DNA from: Burkholderiaceae bacterium
GTDB lineage: Bacteria; Pseudomonadota; Gammaproteobacteria; Burkholderiales; Burkholderiaceae_D
Assembly: GCA_031261905.1 (NCBI GenBank)
Contig: JAISIS010000184.1
Span: 1-9,647, forward strand
Direction of reading: 5' to 3'
Length of the DNA: 9,647 nucleotides
Numbering within the stretch: the stretch's first letter is position 1; every line of letters starts with the position of its first letter. The translations under genes were made by a program, and so were the position numbers. The notes beneath the pieces were generated by a model that saw nothing but the letters and a program-made list of their open reading frames with translations, was not told the origin of the DNA and searched no databases. Shown one piece after another: positions 1 through 6,658 of this stretch.

Positions 1-1
1 G

Positions 2-571
2 GACAGAATGGTCAATACCGCTGATCGCGCCAAAGAGGAAATCAGTTTCGCCCAGCGCTTTCACACGCCCTTCAAGGAGCATATGAAAACAGCAACCCGC
101 GATCTTGGGCTGGATATGCCATGGGTATACGGGCTGATTCGCCAGGAATCCCGTTTCGTTATAGTCGCACGCTCTTCGGCGGGCGCGCGGGGTCTGATGC
201 AGATAATGCCTGCCACCGCCCGGCTGGTTGCCAAAAGGATTGGCATGAGCGGTTATGATACTTCGCAGATCAACAGCCTGGAAACCAACATTCTTCTGGG
301 AACGCATTACCTGAAGATGATGATGGATAATCTGGACAATTCCGAAACGCTGGCAACCGCCGGATACAATGCAGGCCCCAGACGTCCGCAGGCCTGGCGC
401 GCCAGGCTGACGCGTCCTGTGGAAGGCGCGGTTTTCGCGGAAACCATCCCTTTCTCTGAAACGCGGGATTACGTCAAGAAGGTCATGTCCAACGCCACCT
501 GGTATGCTGCCGTGCACGAAGGCCGTCCTCAATCGCTGAAAACGCGGATGGGAACGGTTTCGCCCCCCTGA
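2..571 (+). CDS. slt: Soluble lytic murein transglycosylase, C-terminal part (5' end outside window)
   Basis: This is the catalytic SLT domain of a periplasmic lytic transglycosylase, which cleaves the MurNAc-GlcNAc bond of peptidoglycan and leaves 1,6-anhydro-MurNAc ends. The reading frame is open to the window edge. The ATG at position 8 is probably an internal methionine, because Slt70-type proteins carry a long helical superhelix before this domain. Counting from that ATG, the visible motifs are GLIRQESRF (residues 42-50, catalytic Glu at 47), SSAGARGLMQIMPATA (56-71), ATAGYNAGP (116-124) and the Slt-type ending ETIPFSETRDYVKKVM (145-160). The remaining tail is about 25 residues. The gene precedes cca on the same strand, with a 172-base gap. 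The family call is firm. The exact paralogue and the N-terminal architecture cannot be seen. Confidence 0.93.
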   Translation, partial: DRMVNTADRAKEEISFAQRFHTPFKEHMKTATRDLGLDMPWVYGLIRQESRFVIVARSSAGARGLMQIMPATARLVAKRIGMSGYDTSQINSLETNILLGTHYLKMMMDNLDNSETLATAGYNAGPRRPQAWRARLTRPVEGAVFAETIPFSETRDYVKKVMSNATWYAAVHEGRPQSLKTRMGTVSPP

Positions 572-743
572 TAGCGTAATAAGCACCGCTGCTGCACAAA
601 ACCTGAATCCGGTATATCATTATGCCGAAGGGTGCGTTATCCACAAAATATCGTATCTTTTCCAAAGGCATATTCGCTTTTTCCTTATACAACCAGGCGG
701 CTATGCGCATATCTGAAACTGCTTGATCAAAGAAGGGACGGAC

Positions 744-2072
744 ATGAAAATCTATATGGTAGGAGGCGCTGTCCGCGACAGGGTGCTCGGCTTGCCTGTA
801 CGTGACCGGGATTATGTGGTGGTTGGTACAACAGTCGAGATGATGCAACTTCTCGGCTTTCAGCCTGTCGGCAAGGATTTCCCGGTTTTCCTGCATCCTG
901 AAACCAAAGAAGAATATGCACTGGCCCGCACGGAGCGCAAAACCGGCCCGGGCTACAAGGGCTTTGCCTTTCACGCTTCTCCCGATGTGACGCTTGAGGA
1001 AGATCTTGAGCGGCGCGATCTGACGATGAACGCGATGGCGCTCTCCAGGGATGGCGAACTGGTTGACCCCTTTGGCGGACAGGAAGACCTGCACAACCGG
1101 ATATTCAGGCATGTGTCGCCCGCCTTTGCCGAAGACCCTGTACGCATTCTGCGCCTGGCCCGCTTTGCCGCGCGCTTTCCTGACTTTACCATCGCGCCGG
1201 AAACCATGGATCTGATGAAGAAGATGGTGCAGTCCGGCGAGGTGGACGCACTGGTACCGGAACGCATCTGGCAGGAGCTTTCACAGGGCCTTATGGAAAA
1301 CCGGCCCTCCCGCATGATTACGGTAATGCGGGAATGTGGCGCGCTGGAGCGCATCTTCCCGGAAATCAACGCGCTGTGGGGTGTACCGCAACCGGAGCAA
1401 TACCATCCGGAAATTGATTCCGGCGTTCATACAATGATGGCGCTGGATTATTCCGCCAAAGCGGGCTATCCGTTGCCGGTGCGTTTCGCGGTTTTACTGC
1501 ATGATCTCGGCAAGGGAACTACCCCCCGGCACCAGTGGCCGCACCACCGCGCGCACGAAATGCGCGGCGCGCCGCTTGCCCTGGATGTTTGCCGCAGGCT
1601 GAGGGTTTCCAATATGTACCGGGATATCGCCGTCATGACAACGCGCGAACATGGCAATATCCGCCGCAGCCGCGAATTATCCCCTCAACATGCCGTAATG
1701 CTGCTGGAACGCTGTGACGCCTTCAGAAGGCCAGAGCGCTTCATGAATGTCATTTACGCCACGGAATGTGATTTGCGCGGTCGTCTCGGCAAGGAAAGCA
1801 TCGAGCTGCCCCAACTGGAATACTGGCAACTGGTATTGGACGCCGCAAGCAGCGTGGATACCGCCGCCGTTGCCCAGTCCATGGGCGGTGAAATGGACCA
1901 GATTCGCCGTATGCTGCATATGAAGCGGGTAGAAGCGGTTTCCGATGCAGTCGTAGCCGCTTACATCATTCCCGAAGCGCGCAAGGAAACCGGGGAAACA
2001 GGGAAGGCTCCATTGTCCATGCCACAGCCTGCCCATCCGGTATCCGCACAGGCAACGCACACCACCCACTGA
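744..2072 (+). CDS. cca: CCA tRNA nucleotidyltransferase (multifunctional, HD-domain type)
   Basis: The enzyme adds or repairs the 3'-terminal CCA of tRNAs from CTP and ATP in the cytoplasm. The ATG at 744 is chosen because the protein then begins MKIYMVGGAVRD, as in the E. coli enzyme, and AAGGGACGG lies just upstream; a TTG at 723 would only add seven residues. The 442-residue product shows the nucleotidyltransferase motif GGAVRD (7-12), the metal-binding DRD (Asp21, Asp23), RRDLTMNA (90-97), the ERIFPEI region (202-208), and an HD phosphohydrolase motif HDLGKG (253-258). The HD motif points to the class with 2',3'-cyclic phosphodiesterase and phosphatase activity. E. coli Cca is about 412 residues. 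The excess here is a C-terminal tail from about residue 411, rich in Ala, Pro, Thr and His, with no recognisable domain. A TTATAC at 685-690 could be a -10 box, but no convincing -35 accompanies it. Confidence 0.96.
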   Translation: MKIYMVGGAVRDRVLGLPVRDRDYVVVGTTVEMMQLLGFQPVGKDFPVFLHPETKEEYALARTERKTGPGYKGFAFHASPDVTLEEDLERRDLTMNAMALSRDGELVDPFGGQEDLHNRIFRHVSPAFAEDPVRILRLARFAARFPDFTIAPETMDLMKKMVQSGEVDALVPERIWQELSQGLMENRPSRMITVMRECGALERIFPEINALWGVPQPEQYHPEIDSGVHTMMALDYSAKAGYPLPVRFAVLLHDLGKGTTPRHQWPHHRAHEMRGAPLALDVCRRLRVSNMYRDIAVMTTREHGNIRRSRELSPQHAVMLLERCDAFRRPERFMNVIYATECDLRGRLGKESIELPQLEYWQLVLDAASSVDTAAVAQSMGGEMDQIRRMLHMKRVEAVSDAVVAAYIIPEARKETGETGKAPLSMPQPAHPVSAQATHTTH

Positions 2073-2209
2073 GACAGGGCTGCCTCGCCCCGGCAAACGC
2101 CTAAAACATTGCCGAACGGGCTGGCGCGCCCTGCGTGCTTTCGGTTAGAATTTCCCGCAGTCCCCCGCAAGCGGGTTAATCAATCGTTACTTGCCCTGTC
2201 AGGAACTTT

Positions 2210-3223
2210 ATGCCGGAACTCCATTATCCTTTTGAACGCACCCTGCCGGAAAGCGGCGATACGCTGGAAATTATGCCCGGCATCAAATGGCTGCGGATGC
2301 CTTTGCCTTTTGCCCTTAATCACGTCAACCTGTGGATGATTGCCGAAGGCGATGGCTGGTGCCAGATTGACACCGGGCTGACCTGGGACGCCATCAAGGA
2401 TATATGGTTAAAGCTCCTGAAAACCCATAAACTGACGCGCCAGATTGTCACGCATTACCATCCGGACCACATTGGCCTTGCCGGATGGCTGGAGCAACAA
2501 CTGGGCATTGAGCTGTGGATGACGCAGGGTGAATATCTCGGCGCGCAGGCCTTTGCCGATGGCTCCGGCAATTTCCATGTTGACGCCATGATCGAGATGT
2601 TCCGCTATCACGGTATGGACTGGAAACGGCTGGACGCGCTTAAGCTGAGAGGCAATGTTTACCGGGCGGGCTTCCCCGTCATCCCCTCCACCTATCACCG
2701 CCTTTTTGATAACCAGGTGATTGACATCGGCGGCAACGCATGGCGGGTGATAGCGGGATACGGCCACGCCATGGAACACGCCTCGCTTTACTGTGAGTCG
2801 CTTGGGATACTGATCTCCGGCGACATGCTCTTGCCCAGCATCTCCACCAATATCCCGGTCATTGCGGCCAACCCACGCGGCAACCCGCTCAAGCATTTCC
2901 TGGATTCCATCCAGCGTTACCGTGAGTTGCCGCAGAATACGCTGGTACTGCCCTCGCATGGACGCCCTTTTGTGGGCATCAATACCCGCATTGACCAGCT
3001 TGAAGCCCATCACCAGAACCGCTGCGATGTGCTGCTGGCTGCCGCCGCCGAACCCAGGACCGCCAGCGAACTGTTGCCCTTCCTCTTTGACCGCGACATC
3101 ACGGACACGCATCAGTCCATGTTCGCCATGAGTGAAGCCATTGCGCACCTGAATTATCTGGAGGAGCAGAAACGCTTGAAACGTGTTGAGGAAAACGGCA
3201 TCGCCCGCTTTTGCGCGATGTGA
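2210..3223 (+). CDS. Metallo-beta-lactamase-fold hydrolase with C-terminal helical/winged-helix domain
   Basis: A 337-residue metallo-hydrolase of the MBL superfamily. The metal-site set is complete: HYHPDH (His82, His84, Asp86, His87), the Gly-His of GYGHAMEH (His186), the Asp of SGDMLL (Asp205) and the His of LPSHG (His250). The region after about residue 265, with ELLPFLFDRD and MSEAIAHLNYLEEQKRL, resembles the C-terminal domain of LACTB2/hydroxyacylglutathione-hydrolase-like proteins. There is no signal peptide, so it should be cytosolic. The ATG is preceded by AGGAA at a suitable distance. Similar standalone proteins are common in betaproteobacteria, as far as I recall, but the substrate is not known to me. 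A thioester, a lactone or RNA are all possible, and I do not assign one. TAGAAT at 2146-2151 could be a -10 box, but the -35 region is poor. The gene converges on lrgB. Confidence 0.9.
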   Translation: MPELHYPFERTLPESGDTLEIMPGIKWLRMPLPFALNHVNLWMIAEGDGWCQIDTGLTWDAIKDIWLKLLKTHKLTRQIVTHYHPDHIGLAGWLEQQLGIELWMTQGEYLGAQAFADGSGNFHVDAMIEMFRYHGMDWKRLDALKLRGNVYRAGFPVIPSTYHRLFDNQVIDIGGNAWRVIAGYGHAMEHASLYCESLGILISGDMLLPSISTNIPVIAANPRGNPLKHFLDSIQRYRELPQNTLVLPSHGRPFVGINTRIDQLEAHHQNRCDVLLAAAAEPRTASELLPFLFDRDITDTHQSMFAMSEAIAHLNYLEEQKRLKRVEENGIARFCAM

Positions 3224-3313
3224 CCTGCACAGGCTGGAGGTGCTACGTAAAGCCAGGCAACCAAACCACGGCTGCTTTCTCTAGTAGTCTACCTTAATTA
3301 TTTGACAACAGCG

Positions 3314-4021
3314 TTACAGCGAGATCCAGCCGCCAAACCATTGCAGCAACCAGGGAGTAAGCAATCCTGTCAGTGTGCCGTTCAGGATCAGCCCCAGGCT
3401 GGAATATGCACCCAACCGGGGTGTTTTCTGCATAGCGTGCGCGGTACCCACGGCATGAGCCGCCGCGCCCAGCGCCAGCCCCTGCCCCATGCTGCTCTTG
3501 ATGCCGATCAACCTCAGGAAACCCAGACCGCATATAGCGCCGAAAATACCCGTCAGGATCACGATAACCGCGGTCAGTGCCGGGATGCCGCCCAATACGC
3601 GGACGACCTCCATGGCAATGGGCGTCGTGGCCGATTTCGGCGACAACGATATTACCACTTCCGGAGTTGCTCCCAGCATATGTGCAATCAGCACCACGGA
3701 GAATACGCCCGTCAGGCAGGCGGCAAGCTGTGAGACAAAGATGGGCAGCGCCTGCTTCCTGACATGCTCCAATTGCTGGTAAAGCGGGACGCCCAGCGCC
3801 ACAATGGCCGGTTTCAGCAGGAAAGCGATATAACGCCCGCCCTGCTCATAAGCCTCATAGGAGACATCCCCCGCGCGCAGTATGAGGATAATGACGGCAA
3901 TTGCCATCAGGATAGGATTAAGTATCACCCAGCCCGTCCGGCGCTGGATAAGCTGCGCAACCCAGAAAACGCTGATGGTCAGCGTGATAAACAGTATCTC
4001 GCTGTGCGGAAAAGCATTCAT
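3314..4021 (-). CDS. lrgB: LrgB/CidB family membrane protein
   Basis: A polytopic inner-membrane protein of 235 residues, the usual LrgB length. The family signatures are LSPKSATTPIAMEV in the middle and AAAHAVGTAHAM nearer the C-terminus, between several hydrophobic helices. LrgA/LrgB and CidA/CidB pairs are linked in Staphylococcus to control of murein hydrolase activity and lysis. In other organisms, including the plant plastid relative PLGG1 and Bacillus PftAB, homologues act in glycolate or pyruvate transport, so the substrate here is open. The start at 4021 is preferred because its ATG overlaps the lrgA stop in a 4-nt ATGA junction. A longer open frame to 4111 would add 30 His- and Cys-rich residues inside lrgA that do not look like LrgB. 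This is the last gene of the presumed four-gene minus-strand operon. Confidence 0.93.
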   Translation of the reverse strand: MNAFPHSEILFITLTISVFWVAQLIQRRTGWVILNPILMAIAVIILILRAGDVSYEAYEQGGRYIAFLLKPAIVALGVPLYQQLEHVRKQALPIFVSQLAACLTGVFSVVLIAHMLGATPEVVISLSPKSATTPIAMEVVRVLGGIPALTAVIVILTGIFGAICGLGFLRLIGIKSSMGQGLALGAAAHAVGTAHAMQKTPRLGAYSSLGLILNGTLTGLLTPWLLQWFGGWISL

Positions 4022-4362
4022 GGGCGACGGCGAAAGAGTTGATACACCCAGCCGGTAACCGCCAGCACCAGCAGGGTGCTGGCAATAGTGGCAATGGTAA
4101 TGGGCAGCCACTCCGCCGCTATCACGTCAAAGTAAAGCATGAGCGCCACGCCGGGCGGCACGAAGAACAGCCCGAAATGCGCCAGCAGGAAATCGGAAAC
4201 CCCTTTCACCCATTCCAGCTTCACCCAGCCGATTTTAAGCAGCAGCGCCAGAAGCAGCATACCGATCAGAGCGGAGGGAAATTTGATGCCGGTTACCGCA
4301 ACCACCCCTTCGCCAACCGCCAGGCAGAGGAAGATAATGACGCATTGCCGGAGTATGTGCAT
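4018..4362 (-). CDS. lrgA: LrgA/CidA family holin-like membrane protein
   Basis: A small membrane protein of 114 residues with about four hydrophobic helices, the typical CidA/LrgA size and layout. The stretch FPSALIGMLLLALLL, followed by a segment containing FLLAHFGLFFVPPGVALM, matches the family pattern, including the FFVPPGVA signature. It is the partner of lrgB and is presumed to form a complex with it in the inner membrane. The ATG at 4362 has GGAAAGG six bases upstream, a good ribosome binding site. The stop overlaps the lrgB start (ATGA at 4021-4018), which suggests translational coupling. It begins 24 bases after the SEL1-like gene ends, so it lacks room for an independent full promoter unless that lies inside the SEL1 gene. 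No LytTR or LysR-type regulator gene adjoins it, unlike many lrgAB/cidAB loci. Confidence 0.92.
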   Translation of the reverse strand: MHILRQCVIIFLCLAVGEGVVAVTGIKFPSALIGMLLLALLLKIGWVKLEWVKGVSDFLLAHFGLFFVPPGVALMLYFDVIAAEWLPITIATIASTLLVLAVTGWVYQLFRRRP

Positions 4363-4386
4363 GGAAAACCTTTCCGCGATGGGTGA

Positions 4387-5349
4387 CTAATGAATCGAAG
4401 CCTCATCGGGGCGGGTAAAACCGGGATGGCTTTCGGCCAGCAGGCGCGTCAGCGCCTCCTTGCATTCCAGCGCCCCTGCGGCAATGCCTTGTTCATACCA
4501 CATCCTTGCCTTGCCCAGGTCCTGCGTCACGCCATTTCCGTTTTTGTACAGCGATCCCATCCAGAGATAAGCCGGCAGAAAACCGCGTCCTATGGCCTCT
4601 TCCAGCATCTCCAGCCCTTTGGGGATATCCGTTTTGCCGTGCGTTCCCGCCACCAGAAAATGTCCGAGCATCGCCATTGTGCGAGCGTCTCCCCGCTCCG
4701 CCACCCGGAAAAGCCATTCATGGCCCCTTTCCGCATCGCGTGGGACATACTTTCCGGCAAAGCAGATATCCGCCAGATGATTACCCGCATTGAGATAGCC
4801 CTGGCTGAATGCCGCTTCCAGCATGGCGATCCCCTGCGCCGTATCGGCTGCGCACCCTTCGCCATCAAGCAGCATCATGCCGACAGCCGCGCGCGCGGAA
4901 ATCACGCCGCCATCGGCCCCGCGTGAAAGGAGGGCAAAGGCAACTTCCGGGTTTTTCATCACCCCGTGACCCGACTGGTAAAACCAGCCCAGGTTGGAGA
5001 AAGCGCGCGGTTCTCCCGCCGCGATTGCTTTCCTGTACCAGGCCGCCGCTGCGGCAAAATCCTGCCTGACGGCAATGCCCAGCGCATGAATTTTGCCCAT
5101 GTGAAAGAGTGCTGTCGCGTTACCGCTTTCCGCCTGCTCCCGGATGCGTTCAACCACGCGGAAATAACGAATTGGGGTTTTCTCCCCGCCTTTACCAATC
5201 CCGTTGATGCGCTGGCTGGCTTCCTCGTGGTATCTCGCGCCGACAGGCGCGTGAAGCTGGTAGCAAACAAAATCCCCCCAGGAAGGACTGTCCTGTATCT
5301 CTTCCCATATGATCCGGTCAATTTCGCTGTCGTCAATCTGAAGCATCAT
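4387..5349 (-). CDS. SEL1-like tetratricopeptide repeat protein
   Basis: A 320-residue protein dominated by about six SEL1-like repeats of 36-37 residues, at roughly 78-113, 114-150, 151-186, 187-222, 223-259 and 260-295. Each follows the pattern A...LG..Y..G.GV..D..KA..W...A...G; GSLYKNGNGVTQDLGKARMW in the last repeat is the clearest. SEL1 solenoids generally bind other proteins and often serve as adaptors. The first 77 residues are not repeats and match no domain I recognise. No signal peptide or membrane segment is seen, so it is probably cytosolic. The start at 5349 is chosen because AAAGGG sits six bases upstream; an in-frame ATG at 5364 has no such site. It begins 18 bases after the glycosyltransferase gene stops and ends 24 bases before lrgA, so it is probably co-transcribed with both. 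Its function is unknown. Confidence 0.88.
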   Translation of the reverse strand: MMLQIDDSEIDRIIWEEIQDSPSWGDFVCYQLHAPVGARYHEEASQRINGIGKGGEKTPIRYFRVVERIREQAESGNATALFHMGKIHALGIAVRQDFAAAAAWYRKAIAAGEPRAFSNLGWFYQSGHGVMKNPEVAFALLSRGADGGVISARAAVGMMLLDGEGCAADTAQGIAMLEAAFSQGYLNAGNHLADICFAGKYVPRDAERGHEWLFRVAERGDARTMAMLGHFLVAGTHGKTDIPKGLEMLEEAIGRGFLPAYLWMGSLYKNGNGVTQDLGKARMWYEQGIAAGALECKEALTRLLAESHPGFTRPDEASIH

Positions 5350-5367
5350 GGTTTGCCCTTTCATCAG

Positions 5368-6504
5368 CTACAGCCCGGGTTTATTATTCTCCTTTTTCCG
5401 CCGTGGCCGGTGTGCCCTCCTGATTTGCAGCCAATGCGGCGTATTGAAAAGCACAAAACGGCGATACAGTATGATATATAACACAATAAACGCGCCTGTA
5501 CACACTTGCAGGACCAATGTATTTTGCCAGAAGAGCATGGCCGGGATCACGGATATCGAACACAGTAACCAGAGATAAGGTGATGTCATGGCATTGCGGG
5601 CAGTTTTGTCCTTTGCCGCCCTGCTGCCGACCACCCAGCGGACCACCCGTTTATAGACCAGCGAATGCATATGCGCGGCATCGGGCATATGCGCCGCCGT
5701 TCCCCGCAAAACCGTGCGCCGCCAAATGGAAAATACAGTTTCAAAGATGGGATATATCAAAACCAGCAGAGGAAACCACGACGATACCGCCTGGTTTCGC
5801 GCCACCAGCAATACGGCAAGCTCCGCCAGCATAAAGCCAAGGAAGTAGGCTCCGCCATCACCCAGGAAAATCAGGCCTTTGGGCCAGTTCCAGATAAAGA
5901 ATCCCAGTATTGCGCCCATCATCGCCAGAGCCGTTCGCCAAATCAGCGTATCGCCCACCAGGAAGCCGACATAGCCCAGCGCGGCCAGCATCAGCACGCA
6001 TACCATGCTGGCCAGCCCGTTGAAGCCGTCAACAATATTGACGGCATTTGCCACGCCGCCAACAGCAACCATGGTAAACAGCAGGGAAACGGGCGCCAAT
6101 AGCATCGCCGCGTCAAGCAGCGGGATATCCAGCCTTAACACGCCCGCGCCCAGCAGGAACCATCCCAGCGCGGCGGCCAGCATGGTCAAGGCAAGCCGGA
6201 TTTTCGCGCTGACAACCTTGGTGCAATCCTCAATAAACCCACCCAGGAAAGCCGGCAGGGAAACCCCTATCAGCAAGGAAACCACCCGTGCATCGCGATT
6301 ACCGGAAACAAACAGCCATCCCGCTATAGCGACCATCCCCGCCATGATCCCAACCCCGCCGATCCGGGGAACCACGCGGGCATGGAATTTCTGGACGCCG
6401 CTCATATCAGAATCCGCCGTATATTTCCCATGCAGCTTCCGTGTCCTCAAAATAAGCAACGTTACCAGCAAAGACACCAGGAATGGCAGGGCAATATATT
6501 GCAT
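5368..6504 (-). CDS. Polyprenyl-phosphate glycosyl-1-phosphate transferase, MraY/WecA superfamily (glycosyltransferase family 4)
   Basis: A 378-residue multi-spanning inner-membrane enzyme. Members move a sugar-1-phosphate from a UDP-sugar onto undecaprenyl phosphate, the first step of O-antigen, enterobacterial common antigen or other wall-glycan assembly. Visible motifs are HARVVPRIGGVG (41-52), GGFIEDCTK (88-96, where most relatives have Asp-Asp), NAVNIVDGFNGLA (153-165), FLGDGGAYFLGF (213-224), and the His-containing cytosolic loop HMPDAAHMHSLVYKR (272-286) that corresponds to the HIHH-type segment. The C-terminus is basic. It is not MraY itself, which would lie in the division and cell wall cluster and uses UDP-MurNAc-pentapeptide. 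A WecA/WbpL-like role is more likely, but no O-antigen genes are adjacent. The ATG at 6504 lacks a strong Shine-Dalgarno sequence. It heads the presumed operon with the SEL1-like gene, lrgA and lrgB. Confidence 0.9.
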   Translation of the reverse strand: MQYIALPFLVSLLVTLLILRTRKLHGKYTADSDMSGVQKFHARVVPRIGGVGIMAGMVAIAGWLFVSGNRDARVVSLLIGVSLPAFLGGFIEDCTKVVSAKIRLALTMLAAALGWFLLGAGVLRLDIPLLDAAMLLAPVSLLFTMVAVGGVANAVNIVDGFNGLASMVCVLMLAALGYVGFLVGDTLIWRTALAMMGAILGFFIWNWPKGLIFLGDGGAYFLGFMLAELAVLLVARNQAVSSWFPLLVLIYPIFETVFSIWRRTVLRGTAAHMPDAAHMHSLVYKRVVRWVVGSRAAKDKTARNAMTSPYLWLLCSISVIPAMLFWQNTLVLQVCTGAFIVLYIILYRRFVLFNTPHWLQIRRAHRPRRKKENNKPGL

Positions 6505-6541
6505 CTGATTTTATGTGTGTGTGAAAACATTAACGGGCTTT

Positions 6542-6570
6542 ATTGTATCGCATCTGCTTCCCCGCACTCC
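6542..6570 (-). promoter_or_regulatory. Possible promoter of the glycosyltransferase-SEL1-lrgAB operon
   Basis: On the minus strand the sequence TGCGATACAAT carries a TACAAT -10-like box (plus-strand positions 6542-6547), about 38 bases before the glycosyltransferase start. A 17-base spacer puts GGAGTG (6565-6570) at -35, a poor match. The box is well placed for a short leader of about 30 bases, but the evidence is only a -10 resemblance. Confidence 0.3.
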
Positions 6571-6601
6571 CGAAAATTACGGGAAACCGCACCATGCGCA
6601 G

Positions 6602-6643
6602 ACCCTCCGCACTGGAGGGTGGTGGGCAACGCCCTTGCCCACC
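6602..6643. repeat. Two adjacent perfect palindromes (REP-like or structural hairpins)
   Basis: The first palindrome has arms ACCCTCC (6602-6608) and GGAGGGT (6614-6620) with a 5-base loop. The second starts at the next base, with arms GGTGGGCAA (6621-6629) and TTGCCCACC (6635-6643), also with a 5-base loop. Both are fully paired and GC-rich. They lie in the 154 bases between the end of pyrC and the glycosyltransferase start, 15 bases beyond the pyrC stop. No T-run follows on either strand, so a standard intrinsic terminator is doubtful. The GGTGGGCA...TGCCCACC core resembles dispersed intergenic palindromes that I recall from several proteobacterial genomes, but I cannot confirm copy number. 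Confidence 0.75.
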
Positions 6644-6658
6644 TGCCATACCATCCTG

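Noticed and set aside
483..1112. Minus-strand open frame of 209 codons across the slt-cca gap and into both genes
   Set aside because: It overlaps two secure genes on the opposite strand and its product resembles no family.
2164..2175. Small hairpin CCCGCAAGCGGG upstream of the MBL-fold gene
   Set aside because: It gives about four base pairs around a four-base loop without a T-tract, too weak to call as a terminator of cca.
2408..3148. Long minus-strand open frame of 246 codons opposite the MBL-fold gene
   Set aside because: The plus-strand frame holds the full metal-ligand set of a known family. The antisense product shows no recognisable domain and is a shadow of GC-rich codon use.
3249..3278. 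Possible terminator between the convergent MBL-fold gene and lrgB (AAAGC...GCTTT)
   Set aside because: The stem is only five bases with a 20-base loop and there is no real T-run on either strand.
3302..3307. TTGACA on the plus strand near the end of lrgB
   Set aside because: No -10 box follows at a suitable distance, and it would only drive antisense transcription into lrgB.
4022..4111. Longer N-terminus for LrgB
   Set aside because: The added 30 residues lie inside lrgA in another frame and are His/Cys-rich, while the ATG at 4021 forms a standard ATGA overlap and gives the usual LrgB length.
5517..6508. Several plus-strand open frames opposite the glycosyltransferase gene
   Set aside because: The minus-strand frame is a clear membrane glycosyltransferase. 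The plus-strand products are Pro/Arg-rich or Gln/His-rich with no domain.
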